This document shows positions 54,459 to 61,972 of a stretch of DNA of 64,000 nt, piece by piece. Origin of the DNA: Nitrosopumilus sp. (GTDB taxonomy: Archaea > Thermoproteota > Nitrososphaeria > Nitrososphaerales > Nitrosopumilaceae); the NCBI GenBank assembly GCA_029862745.1, contig JAOTWS010000001.1, positions 186,001 to 250,000 on the forward strand, given 5' to 3'. Positions within the stretch are counted from its first letter, which is position 1, and each line of letters begins with the position of its first letter. Made by a program: the position numbers and the translations under genes. Below the pieces are notes generated by a model. It did not search any database. It was not told where the DNA came from and worked only from the letters and a program-made list of their open reading frames with translations.

Positions 54459-55834
54459 CAAATAGGTTTCCCCTTGTATTGATAATCAACTACTTTGTGG
54501 AATAAATTGTGAGAAGTAATCACAGTTATGGATGCAGTTACAATACCAATGAAATTTCGAAGAGTCATTAATTCACTAGGTAGATTAGCTATCAATGATG
54601 TTTGAAAAATTACATGAAAATTATCAAATAACCAAAATGCCAATGTAACCCAAGATAACACACCAGCTAAAAGATAACCTAAACGCGCCTTACTACGAAT
54701 AAAAATTATTGCCATAATGATTACAACGTACCAAATAAATGATCCTAGCAACCACAGTGGTTGGTATACTTCAGGTCTATCATCTAACCAATAATAAGAA
54801 GTGCCAATTATAGCCAATGCAAAAAGAGATATCTGAATAGCCTTTTGGTTAATTTTAAAACCAGTTTTTTCTTCTTTCATCTCAGACGGAGTAGGAGATG
54901 ACATCATTTCTTTAGTAGCAATGTCAATGGATTCACGGACAGACTTTAATCTCAATGGAATGATTTTTGTAATTTCATTATTTGTTACAACGGTATCATG
55001 TACAAGACTATCAATCAGAGGTCTTGCAAGAGATGCCTTTACAGGAGTAATCAAATCAACCCAATAAGAAGAAAGACGAGTGGTCAGAAATGGGATTTGC
55101 AAGACAAACAAATTTTTATTTAAATATGCAGAATAAACACGCATTAGTTCTTCATAGGTCATTCTATCAGGACCACCAATTTCAAATATTTTTCCTAGGG
55201 TTTCAGGTTTTTTAAGACATTCAGATAAATAATAAATTACATCATCAACTGCGATAGGTTGTGCAATAGATTTTACCCATGATGGACACACCATAATACG
55301 CAATCGTTCAACAAGATAACGAAGCATGGCATAAGATCCTCCCTGAGCACCTATAATCAAGGATGCACGTAATTCAGTAACAGGGATGTTTTTAGAGGCA
55401 AGTATTTCTCCGACTTCCTTACGACTTTTCATATGAGGAGATAATTCTAAACTATCATTAACCAAACCCCCAAGATAGATGATTCTCTTCACACCAGATT
55501 TTGTTGCAGCTTTGAGAAAATTTTGAGCTTGAATCTTTTCTCTAGATGCAAATTCTTTCCATTCTGATTTACTGCCCTCCATAGAATGAAGTAAATAATA
55601 TGCAACCTCAATACCATTCATTGCATTAGTGAGTTGATCAATATCAAAAACATCAGCTTGAACATATTTCACATTTTTAGTGTCAGGTATTTTTTTTCTA
55701 CTCAACCCCGTAACAGTGTAACCAGATTCAGATAGTAATGAAATCAATCGAGAACCAATGAAACCAGTAGCGCCAGTTACCAGAATAGAAAAAGGTGACG
55801 ATTGAATAAAGGAATCACTAGTATTTTTTTCCAT
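54458..55834 (-). CDS. NDUFA9-like SDR/NmrA epimerase with membrane tail
   Basis: Residues 14-300 are an atypical short-chain dehydrogenase: the NAD(P) loop TGATGFIGSRLI, VKYVQADVFD, then YYLLHSM and GVKRIIYLGGL. There is no classical YxxxK at the usual place, as in NDUFA9-type members. Residues 330-445 add three or four membrane helices (LFALAIIGTSYYW, GSFIWYVVIIMAIIF, VLSWVTLAFWLF). Homologues with such tails occur in bacterial light-inducible LitR/CarH clusters. It lies directly behind a decayed membrane gene, which it shares a CACTA-box promoter with. Confidence 0.82.
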   Translation of the reverse strand: MEKNTSDSFIQSSPFSILVTGATGFIGSRLISLLSESGYTVTGLSRKKIPDTKNVKYVQADVFDIDQLTNAMNGIEVAYYLLHSMEGSKSEWKEFASREKIQAQNFLKAATKSGVKRIIYLGGLVNDSLELSPHMKSRKEVGEILASKNIPVTELRASLIIGAQGGSYAMLRYLVERLRIMVCPSWVKSIAQPIAVDDVIYYLSECLKKPETLGKIFEIGGPDRMTYEELMRVYSAYLNKNLFVLQIPFLTTRLSSYWVDLITPVKASLARPLIDSLVHDTVVTNNEITKIIPLRLKSVRESIDIATKEMMSSPTPSEMKEEKTGFKINQKAIQISLFALAIIGTSYYWLDDRPEVYQPLWLLGSFIWYVVIIMAIIFIRSKARLGYLLAGVLSWVTLAFWLFDNFHVIFQTSLIANLPSELMTLRNFIGIVTASITVITSHNLFHKVVDYQYKGKPI

Positions 55835-55836
55835 TT

Positions 55837-56103
55837 TTACCTTAATTCTCCCAACTGCTTAACTCTCTCACGCTTCACGTAGAGTACAAACCAAATTGTA
55901 AAACAACCTGAATCCAACCAAAGATATGCACCAACATCTAATGCACCACTACTAGAACTGTCAATTCGCTGTATAATCAAAGAATCTCCTCAATTACCAA
56001 CAGAGTAAAAACTACAGATAAAAGTTGGTCATCCAATAATTCTACACCACTTCACATCTAGTCTTGAAAACAACTCATCTGTGAATACGCTATTGCTTTT
56101 CAT
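55837..56103 (-). pseudogene. small membrane protein gene with compensating frameshifts
   Basis: ATG at 56103 starts KSNSVFTDELFSRLDVKWCR and hits a stop in frame. The middle is coding in another frame (ELLDDQLLSVVFTLLVIEEI, a membrane segment). The original frame resumes with IIQRIDSSSSGALDVGAYLW and ends FVLYVKRERVKQLGELR at a TAA (55837-55839) just before the SDR start. A +1/-1 pair of indels around a roughly 20-codon stretch explains it. The promoter upstream is fully formed, so loss is recent or the product is changed. Confidence 0.5.
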
Positions 56104-56123
56104 AATTGAAGTTTTTGATCAAG

Positions 56124-56180
56124 TTATTTAAAACTAGTGTTAATTTTTTATTCTAGTGGTAAAATGTTCTTTCATGGTTA
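56124..56180 (-). promoter_or_regulatory. promoter with CACTA boxes for SDR operon
   Basis: Minus strand: a weak outer copy TTAACCATG (56180-56172), TTACCACTA (56162-56154) and TTAACACTA (56143-56135), spaced 18-19 bp, then TTTAAATAA (56132-56124) as TATA. The ATG at 56103 is about 25 nt on. This drives the broken membrane gene and the SDR gene. Confidence 0.65.
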
Positions 56181-56220
56181 AATGTAGGACAAAAGTGAAT
56201 AAAATAAATAAAATTAAGTA

Positions 56221-56257
56221 TTGGCACTATAAACATTTTTTAACACTAGTTATATAA
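56221..56257 (+). promoter_or_regulatory. promoter with CACTA boxes for the CarH-like gene
   Basis: TTGGCACTA (56221-56229) and TTAACACTA (56240-56248), exactly 19 bp apart, are followed by TTATATAA (56250-56257). The ATG at 56279 is about 25 nt later. The regulator therefore probably controls itself, and the boxes sit where a bound protein would affect TBP/TFB access. Confidence 0.7.
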
Positions 56258-56278
56258 GAAATACAATAATAACGAATA

Positions 56279-57133
56279 ATGGTCTACATTAGAGCTAAGA
56301 AAGTTAAGTCTGATCAGTACCTCTATTTGGTTAAAAGTATATGGGATTCCAAAAAAAGTACATCAAAACAAGAAATTATCAAATATCTTGGAAAAGCATC
56401 CGAAGTAATCAAGGATGACATACCGATAGATTATAGAAATGATCCTAAAGTATTATCAGTATTAGCATCATATAATCCAAAAGACATCAAAAAAAGAGAA
56501 GATGTAACTAAGAAATCAAAACAAGAATTATACAAGAAACTGACAGATGGTAGTATTGAACATTGTATTAAAATTTATGAAGAATATATCAAAATTTTTA
56601 ATGAATCAGACTTTTTTGATAAAATTTTAAGACCTGTAATGTATAAGATTGGAGATGATTGGGCAAGTAGTAAAATAAGTATTGCAACAGAACACGTAGC
56701 AAGCAACATAGCCCAAACACTAGTCAAAATAATAATGGATCGAGTTTCAGGTTTAAAAAATAAAAAAAGAATTCTAATTTGTGTTCCTTTAGGAGAAGAA
56801 CACAATTTAGGCTGTGATGTATTAGAGACATATCTATCAATTAAAGGGTTTAAAGTATACAATATTGGCACATCAATTCCAACTGAATCGATCTTGAGTT
56901 TTATTCAGAATGAAAAGCCAGAAATTATTCTAATTTCAATTACACTAGAAGATAATATTAGTGCAGGACAAAGACTAGTAAAAAAAATTAAAGAGCAACA
57001 TAAGATCCCAGTACTGATTGGAGGGCATGCTATACAAACACAGAAAACCCCTAAATTTGAAGGAGATGTCATTTATGATGTGCGACTAGAAGAAATACCA
57101 AAAATACTAAGAAAATACAATTCAAAATCATAA
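56279..57133 (+). CDS. CarH/LitR-like B12-binding regulator with atypical N-terminus
   Basis: Residues 80-155 form the helical cobalamin cap with the CarH signature W-x9-EH (W128, E138, H139, in DWASSKISIATEH). Residues 163-280 are the B12-binding Rossmann domain with E173-x-H175-xx-G178 (EEHNLG) for the lower axial histidine. These positions agree closely with Thermus CarH. The residue after W128 is Ala; in Thermus CarH it is the His that binds cobalt after light. Instead of a MerR helix-turn-helix, residues 1-45 (YIRAKKVKSDQYLYLVKSIW then IIKYLGK) resemble the N-terminus of IS1634/IS4-type transposases, likely a DNA-binding domain. The inferred role is an adenosylcobalamin-dependent, possibly light-sensitive, regulator. 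Confidence 0.82.
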   Translation: MVYIRAKKVKSDQYLYLVKSIWDSKKSTSKQEIIKYLGKASEVIKDDIPIDYRNDPKVLSVLASYNPKDIKKREDVTKKSKQELYKKLTDGSIEHCIKIYEEYIKIFNESDFFDKILRPVMYKIGDDWASSKISIATEHVASNIAQTLVKIIMDRVSGLKNKKRILICVPLGEEHNLGCDVLETYLSIKGFKVYNIGTSIPTESILSFIQNEKPEIILISITLEDNISAGQRLVKKIKEQHKIPVLIGGHAIQTQKTPKFEGDVIYDVRLEEIPKILRKYNSKS

Positions 57134-58474
57134 AGATTCCAAAAATGATTCAATTTTTGGTAAACACAAAATGGAGCTATGAGCAGCAGAGTCAGTACCT
57201 ATCCCATAGCTAATTGTAGAATCACCTACAAAAAAAAGTCCCTTTATACCTGGAATTTCATGAGGCATCTTAGATTTCCACACTAATCCAGGCTCCTTTG
57301 CAACAGATTCAACAAGTTTCCAGGCCATTGGTCTTTCCCATATTAATGAGGAATCAAACTGTGGATAAATTGACGAGATTTCCATTTTCATGGTTTCAAC
57401 GATTTCTTTTATTTTTTTTTGATCATCTGTAACAGATGGGGAGACTGGAGTACCTGCAATCATTAAATGTTCTCCAGGGGGAGAAACAGCAGGAGTGATA
57501 TTTGAGATAAAAAAGATTCCCTTAGTAACATAATTATCACCAACAGGAAATACAACTTGTCGTGTATCAATTTTCGAGTTTAACGCAAAATGAACTTCAA
57601 CCACAGATGTTTTCTTATTTAACCGATTTATTTTTGCAAGAAATTTGTTGTTCACAATACCATCATCAAATAACTGATTTAATGCAATGTATGCAGGGTA
57701 AGACACCACTACACAACTTGAAGCAATAAATTCATCTTTTCCAATGCTGTTACGTATAATGATTCCAACAACCTTGGAATTTTCTATTATAATTTTTTTT
57801 ACAGAAACATTAAGGTCTATTTGACATTGGTTTTGCATCACATAATTAGCCAATACTTGTGTGATTGAATCATAACCACCATCAGTAGGATATGCAAATT
57901 CGCTAGTACCGCCTCTAAAGGGATTTGCGCGAATTATAGTTCTAGTAAATTCACCTAAAGAGATATGATCAGCAGTATCTGCAAATGCGAGCATGCAAAC
58001 AGCTTCAAAGAATGCATTAGTTTCTGGATCTAATTTTTGAGTAACTCCAGTTAATGATTTGTCATCCCAAGATTCAGTTTTTTTTATGGATGTGAATGCC
58101 ATTGGAAGTAGAATTTTAAGAAGTTGGATTCTACTTTTAAAAGGAATCAAAGAGAGACGTAGTAAATCACCCATACCTTTAGGATATTTATGAAATCCAG
58201 ATTTTGAATGAAATGCAATGTCATCCACCTTTGATAAATTCAATCTAGATTCAATCCCAATGGATTTAAAAATACTAAAAATTGCTGATTTTTTATAAAA
58301 AGGCATTATGTGAAAACCATTATCCAAAATATGATTCCTAAATTTCATAGATGTTGTTCTGCCCCCTATCTGAGCACACTTTTCAAGTATTTTTGGATGA
58401 TATCCATGATTGGCAAGAAGTGCGCCAGCTGTTAATCCGCCTACACCAGCACCAATAATTATAATTTGAGACAC
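57128..58474 (-). CDS. CrtI-like FAD-dependent oxidoreductase
   Basis: A phytoene desaturase/amine oxidase-type flavoprotein. The FAD Rossmann motif IIIGAGVGGLTAGALLANHG is at residue 5, with LEKCAQIGGRT and, near the C-terminus, GLFFVGDSTISYGIGTDSAA for the flavin ribityl. The 448-residue length is short of CrtI (about 500), so it may act on another isoprenoid or a lipid. Start is GTG at 58474. It converges with the CarH-like gene (overlap 6 bp) and its promoter has two CACTA boxes. Confidence 0.85.
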   Translation of the reverse strand: MSQIIIIGAGVGGLTAGALLANHGYHPKILEKCAQIGGRTTSMKFRNHILDNGFHIMPFYKKSAIFSIFKSIGIESRLNLSKVDDIAFHSKSGFHKYPKGMGDLLRLSLIPFKSRIQLLKILLPMAFTSIKKTESWDDKSLTGVTQKLDPETNAFFEAVCMLAFADTADHISLGEFTRTIIRANPFRGGTSEFAYPTDGGYDSITQVLANYVMQNQCQIDLNVSVKKIIIENSKVVGIIIRNSIGKDEFIASSCVVVSYPAYIALNQLFDDGIVNNKFLAKINRLNKKTSVVEVHFALNSKIDTRQVVFPVGDNYVTKGIFFISNITPAVSPPGEHLMIAGTPVSPSVTDDQKKIKEIVETMKMEISSIYPQFDSSLIWERPMAWKLVESVAKEPGLVWKSKMPHEIPGIKGLFFVGDSTISYGIGTDSAAHSSILCLPKIESFLESL

Positions 58475-58490
58475 AAAGAGTTTTAGAAAT

Positions 58491-58532
58491 TTTTATATTT
58501 ATAATAGTGCCAAAATAATTTCATAGTGCTAA
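58491..58532 (-). promoter_or_regulatory. promoter with CACTA boxes for FAD oxidoreductase
   Basis: Minus strand: TTAGCACTA (58532-58524), 10 bp, TTGGCACTA (58513-58505), then TTATAAATATAAAA (58504-58491) as TATA. The boxes are 19 bp apart and next to the TATA box. The GTG start at 58474 is about 24 nt on. Confidence 0.7.
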
Positions 58533-58982
58533 TTATTTTGATAGATTAGATTGAAGATAATTTTCGGCGCAAATAACAAACTTCTCCATAACAGAATTCA
58601 TTTTTTTAATAATCAGAAATTTCAAAAATGGAATAAATTTTAAAATTCCATTTAGTTTTAAATATATTGAGATGTCAATATCAGTACCAAAAGATGAAGG
58701 GGTATATTTTTCAGAAAAAACTGTTCCCTTTAATAGACCGTTCAAAATAAACACCTGATGAGTATTTGGATGAGCAATAACATGTTTTGTTTTAATATCA
58801 TGATGGAAACCAAGAAAGTTAATAGATTCTAGAACAAGTTTTTCAGAAGTAGTGTCATCAAGAATTTCTAGAGATTTAAAATATTCAGGCATCACATTAT
58901 GAAAGTTTGATACATCAGTACTAATTTGAAAGAGAGTATCTCTTGGCAGCATACTTTGATTATGAAGATAAAAATGACTCAT
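58533..58982 (-). CDS. SRPBCC superfamily protein, 149 aa
   Basis: A START/Bet v1-like lipid-binding fold: N-terminal RDTLFQISTDVSNFHNVMPE (strand and the two-helix cradle), central VFSEKYTPSSFGTDIDIS and a long C-terminal helix KKMNSVMEKFVICAENYL. Members bind hydrophobic ligands such as isoprenoids or polyketides. It overlaps the upstream 119-residue gene by 4 bp (ATGA), forming a two-gene operon beside the FAD oxidoreductase. Confidence 0.78.
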   Translation of the reverse strand: MSHFYLHNQSMLPRDTLFQISTDVSNFHNVMPEYFKSLEILDDTTSEKLVLESINFLGFHHDIKTKHVIAHPNTHQVFILNGLLKGTVFSEKYTPSSFGTDIDISIYLKLNGILKFIPFLKFLIIKKMNSVMEKFVICAENYLQSNLSK

Positions 58983-59338
58983 GCTAATTCACACATTTTA
59001 ACATAATCAAACAAATTTGATTTGGTTATTACTATATCAGGATAATGATTCTTCATTTGAGCATAAACTTTTGCTAGAGATAATTTAACCGCATCTGTTT
59101 TTTCTGGATCAGTTTGAGGGAGCAATCTAATGGTAGTTTTTTTGTCATTAGTCATAATCTGAATAAAATATTCCTGATGTTTATCATCAATTACAATAGT
59201 TGGTAATATTGCAATACTACCACTCTTTTCGACATAAATTGTTGGGATTTTTATCAAAGGAGATTTTTGAAATATTGGAGTAAAAAGTTCAGAGAAATTA
59301 AAAAGATCAATTCGCCTATCCAAGACAATATGAGGCAT
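58979..59338 (-). CDS. hypothetical protein, 119 aa
   Basis: Cytosolic protein with strand-rich middle (IPTIYVEKSGSIAILPTIVI) and a C-terminal helical part around KTDAVKLSLAKVYAQMKNHY. No family recognised. It is the first gene of an operon with the SRPBCC gene, and its promoter has one good CACTA box. A role in the same pathway is inferred from position only. Confidence 0.65.
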   Translation of the reverse strand: MPHIVLDRRIDLFNFSELFTPIFQKSPLIKIPTIYVEKSGSIAILPTIVIDDKHQEYFIQIMTNDKKTTIRLLPQTDPEKTDAVKLSLAKVYAQMKNHYPDIVITKSNLFDYVKMCELA

Positions 59339-59360
59339 TATGTCATATCATATGATAATT

Positions 59361-59399
59361 GGTTATTTATCTAATCATCTAGAATTAAACTAGTGCCAA
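59361..59399 (-). promoter_or_regulatory. promoter with CACTA box for SRPBCC operon
   Basis: Minus strand: TTGGCACTA (59399-59391), 10 bp, a degenerate AGATGATTA (59380-59372), then ATAAATAACC (59370-59361). The ATG at 59338 is about 27 nt after the TATA box. The 19-bp phase of the other promoters is kept even though the second copy is weak. Confidence 0.5.
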
Positions 59400-59432
59400 T
59401 ATTAGCAATTAGATGTGAATTTTAGGCTATGT

Positions 59433-59469
59433 TTAGCACTAGATTAGAGAATTTCTAGACCTTAAATAA
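59433..59469 (+). promoter_or_regulatory. promoter with CACTA box for gene at 59490
   Basis: Plus strand: TTAGCACTA (59433-59441), then a degenerate TTTCTAGAC (59452-59460) at 19-bp phase, then CTTAAATAA (59461-59469). The ATG at 59490 is about 25 nt later. The intergenic region is shared with the divergent SRPBCC operon. Confidence 0.5.
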
Positions 59470-59489
59470 TTTGTTGTTCAAAATAGAAT

Positions 59490-59687
59490 ATGACAACTGA
59501 ATTAGTCCATCAAAAAATTTGTTATAGTTATACGATTATTACAGATGTCTACACGGAAAAAATTACATTTAGTTTCAGTTCAGTTTTTTCTAAGAGATCT
59601 GTTGATTCAGGTGTAGAGACATTAGTTACCATCAGAGATAGGATTAAGTGGATAAAACAAAAAGTTGGAGGTGAAATCAGTGGGTAG
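59490..59687 (+). CDS. hypothetical protein, 65 aa
   Basis: Short beta-rich protein (SYTIITDVYTEKITFSFSSV) ending in a helix (TLVTIRDRIKWIKQKVGGEI). No family recognised. It overlaps the downstream zinc-finger gene by 8-23 bp depending on that start, implying translational coupling. Its promoter has a CACTA box. Confidence 0.6.
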   Translation: MTTELVHQKICYSYTIITDVYTEKITFSFSSVFSKRSVDSGVETLVTIRDRIKWIKQKVGGEISG

Positions 59688-59865
59688 AACATGTAGAGGG
59701 ATTTGTCAGATGCACAAAGCAGAGCCTGTTTCAAATAAAATAAGGTATGAAATTGGTCAAAAAAGATGTACATTTTGCGGCATATTTTTGTCATCAAATG
59801 ATACAAGATGTATTTGTTGTAAGGCAGTATTAAGAACAAAACCTCGAAGTAAAAAAAAGGACTGA
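59665..59865 (+). CDS. zinc-finger protein of a Nitrososphaerota-type family
   Basis: The sequence GRTCRGICQMHKAEPVSNKI, then GQKRCTFCGIFLSS and RCICCKAVLRTKPRSKKK gives several CxxC-type pairs and a basic tail. From memory, close paralogues (GRTCRGIC..KAEP..GQKRC..CG) are frequent and multi-copy in these genomes. Starts possible at TTG 59665, GTG 59671 or GTG 59680; the conserved part begins at the last. Nucleic-acid binding is plausible. Confidence 0.7.
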   Translation: MEVKSVGRTCRGICQMHKAEPVSNKIRYEIGQKRCTFCGIFLSSNDTRCICCKAVLRTKPRSKKKD

Positions 59866-61077
59866 TTATTTTTTGACAGCACTTACCAGAGATATCACAT
59901 CTCTATCTCTTAGCTGATAATCAATAGGTAATCTTAGCCCATATCTCAGATCTTTTGCATAAAGTAGACCTTTAGTTAAATCGGTATGAATTTCTTTTGC
60001 TAGATCATTTATTGTTGCACCATTTTTTAATAAAATTAAATCAGGTAAGATTCTTCCTTTCTTATCAGAGAGAGATTTTTCATCTGCTACAGGATAAATG
60101 GAGTTCATTTTTAGTAATTTGAAAACAGCTACATTAATTGCAAATTGAACGCCCGTTCTCATATATTCACCCATTATACTTTTTTTGATAAAATTAAGCG
60201 CATTAGTTTGTTTTTCATTTAATTCATGAGCTTTGATAATTTCAAATTCTTCTGAACCAGGGGAATATTTTATCAATCCTTTTTGCTCTGCACGTCTAAG
60301 AACAAATTCACTATCACCACTTACAGGGATTACTATTGAATCATTATATCTTTCTCGCAGTCTATCAAAATTTTTATCAGCACCTTCAACATCAACTTTG
60401 TTTGCAACAATTAAAGTGGGTTTTGAAATCTTTCTAAGATAGGATGCAAATTTTTTAGTATCCGCCATATCAAATTTATCGAATGTTTTTTCCTCAAGGC
60501 CTGTTGCTAATAGAGTTTCTTTAACATGAGCCTTGTTCACCCCAATCCCGTGATAGAGATCAGTTATAGCATCTAAAATATTAGAGCCAGATCTTATTAG
60601 TTTTGAAATTTTATCTCTGTTGCCTTCCAAAATTTTATGATACCACATAATGAGTTCTTCTTCAATATCTGCAAAATCAGAGACAGGATCTCCAGCATCA
60701 ACTTCTGTGATTTGTCCAGTTGAGTCAATTCCTCCAGATGCATCAACTACATGAAGTAGTGCATCAGATTGTGCGGCAATTGATAAAAACTGGTTTCCAA
60801 GCCCTTTACCCTTCCATGCATCTTTGATAAGGCCAGGTAAGTCAATTAACTCAATTGGAATATAGCGCCAGCCATCAAGACATTTAGAGTTATTTGGATT
60901 GTCTTGAATTTTAAATTCAGGATGAACACAAAGAGTAATTGCATGTGCCACACCAGATACTGGTTTCTTAGTAGTAAAAGGATATGATGAGATCTCCTCA
61001 GAAGAAAGAGTAGCAGAATTAAAAAAAGTAGTCTTGCCAGTATTGGTTTTGCCGATTAAACCAATCTTGATAGGCAT
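59866..61077 (-). CDS. YchF/Obg-family GTPase (archaeal type)
   Basis: A translation-factor-like P-loop GTPase/ATPase. The G1 motif is GKTNTGKTTFFN, G3 is DLPGLIKDAWKGKGLGNQFL, and G4 NKVD lies in VANKVDVEGADK. YPFTTKKP and the Obg-type GLGNQFL are present, and a C-terminal TGS domain ends around LRYGLRLPIDYQL. It belongs to the Obg/DRG/YchF/Ygr210 lineage associated with ribosomes. It converges with the zinc-finger gene with no gap. Confidence 0.9.
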   Translation of the reverse strand: MPIKIGLIGKTNTGKTTFFNSATLSSEEISSYPFTTKKPVSGVAHAITLCVHPEFKIQDNPNNSKCLDGWRYIPIELIDLPGLIKDAWKGKGLGNQFLSIAAQSDALLHVVDASGGIDSTGQITEVDAGDPVSDFADIEEELIMWYHKILEGNRDKISKLIRSGSNILDAITDLYHGIGVNKAHVKETLLATGLEEKTFDKFDMADTKKFASYLRKISKPTLIVANKVDVEGADKNFDRLRERYNDSIVIPVSGDSEFVLRRAEQKGLIKYSPGSEEFEIIKAHELNEKQTNALNFIKKSIMGEYMRTGVQFAINVAVFKLLKMNSIYPVADEKSLSDKKGRILPDLILLKNGATINDLAKEIHTDLTKGLLYAKDLRYGLRLPIDYQLRDRDVISLVSAVKK

Positions 61078-61111
61078 ACAGAAATTAGTATCTGAGAATA
61101 TTTATCTCTGT

Positions 61112-61477
61112 CTAGAAATTTGAAGAATTTTTTGTTTTTATTTTTTCAAGAGTTTGATTAATTTCTTTTAACGACCAATCAATATCAACCAAATCATCCT
61201 CAGTTAGTTGTCCTGTCCATTTTTCTAATACGCTATTTGTAATTTCAGCACAATTGTAAATCAGATTCCAATATGGATGGTGTTCGGCAGTGGTGTATGC
61301 AAGTTCAGTTACATCATTTAGACCATTTTGTGCCTTGGCCAAAGAGGTTAGATTTTCACCAAATATTTTCACAATGTTGTTTTCTAGATCCTTTTCTACT
61401 CTTAGAGGAGTGTTCAAAGACTTGTATTTTTCTAGTAATTCAAGTAAATCATGATAAAAATTTTCAAAGAGAGTCAT
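61112..61477 (-). CDS. helical hypothetical protein, 121 aa
   Basis: Predominantly helical and acidic (LLELLEKYKSLNTPLRVEKD, then QNGLNDVTELAYTTAEHHPY and a final helix). No known motif. Its start overlaps the CoA-binding gene by 4 bp, so they form an operon. Role unknown. Confidence 0.7.
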   Translation of the reverse strand: MTLFENFYHDLLELLEKYKSLNTPLRVEKDLENNIVKIFGENLTSLAKAQNGLNDVTELAYTTAEHHPYWNLIYNCAEITNSVLEKWTGQLTEDDLVDIDWSLKEINQTLEKIKTKNSSNF

Positions 61478-61887
61478 TTTGACAGCCTCTGATGTTCAGC
61501 AAACATACATCTGTTGAAAACTACCTCAATTCCCTCTTTTCTTGCTAAATCTTCAGCTTCTAAATTATGGATTCCTTCTTGTAACCAAATTACTTTAGGC
61601 TTTTTCTTTATTGCATCCAAGATAAAGGGTAAGATTTGTTCAGAAGGTCTAAACACATTAACAATGTCAACGTCACTATCTATTTCTGAAACAAAGGCAT
61701 AACATTTTTTGTCCAAAATTCGTTCACTGTTAGGATTTACGGGGATTACATTATAGCCATGATCTAAAAGATATTTTGGTACATAGTGTGCGGCTTTTGA
61801 AGGATTTTTTGACATTCCCACTACAGCCACATTATTTAATGAAAGGATACTACGAATTTGTTCATCAGTGTGGGAATCTTGTTCCAT
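61474..61887 (-). CDS. CoA-binding domain protein (YccU-like)
   Basis: A single CoA-binding Rossmann domain: VAVVGMSKNPSKAAHYVPKY, VIPVNPNSERILDKKCYAFV and VIWLQEGIHNLEAEDLARKE with VVFNRCMFAEHQRL at the end. It resembles succinyl-CoA synthetase alpha-type domains and bacterial YccU. The cognate enzyme is unknown. First gene of a two-gene operon. Confidence 0.87.
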   Translation of the reverse strand: MEQDSHTDEQIRSILSLNNVAVVGMSKNPSKAAHYVPKYLLDHGYNVIPVNPNSERILDKKCYAFVSEIDSDVDIVNVFRPSEQILPFILDAIKKKPKVIWLQEGIHNLEAEDLARKEGIEVVFNRCMFAEHQRLSK

Positions 61888-61972
61888 AAAAAATATTCAA
61901 TCAAGAAGAATATAATTTTTGAATTGATCTAGATAAACAAAGAATTTTTTAGTCTCTATACAAACAAAAGTC

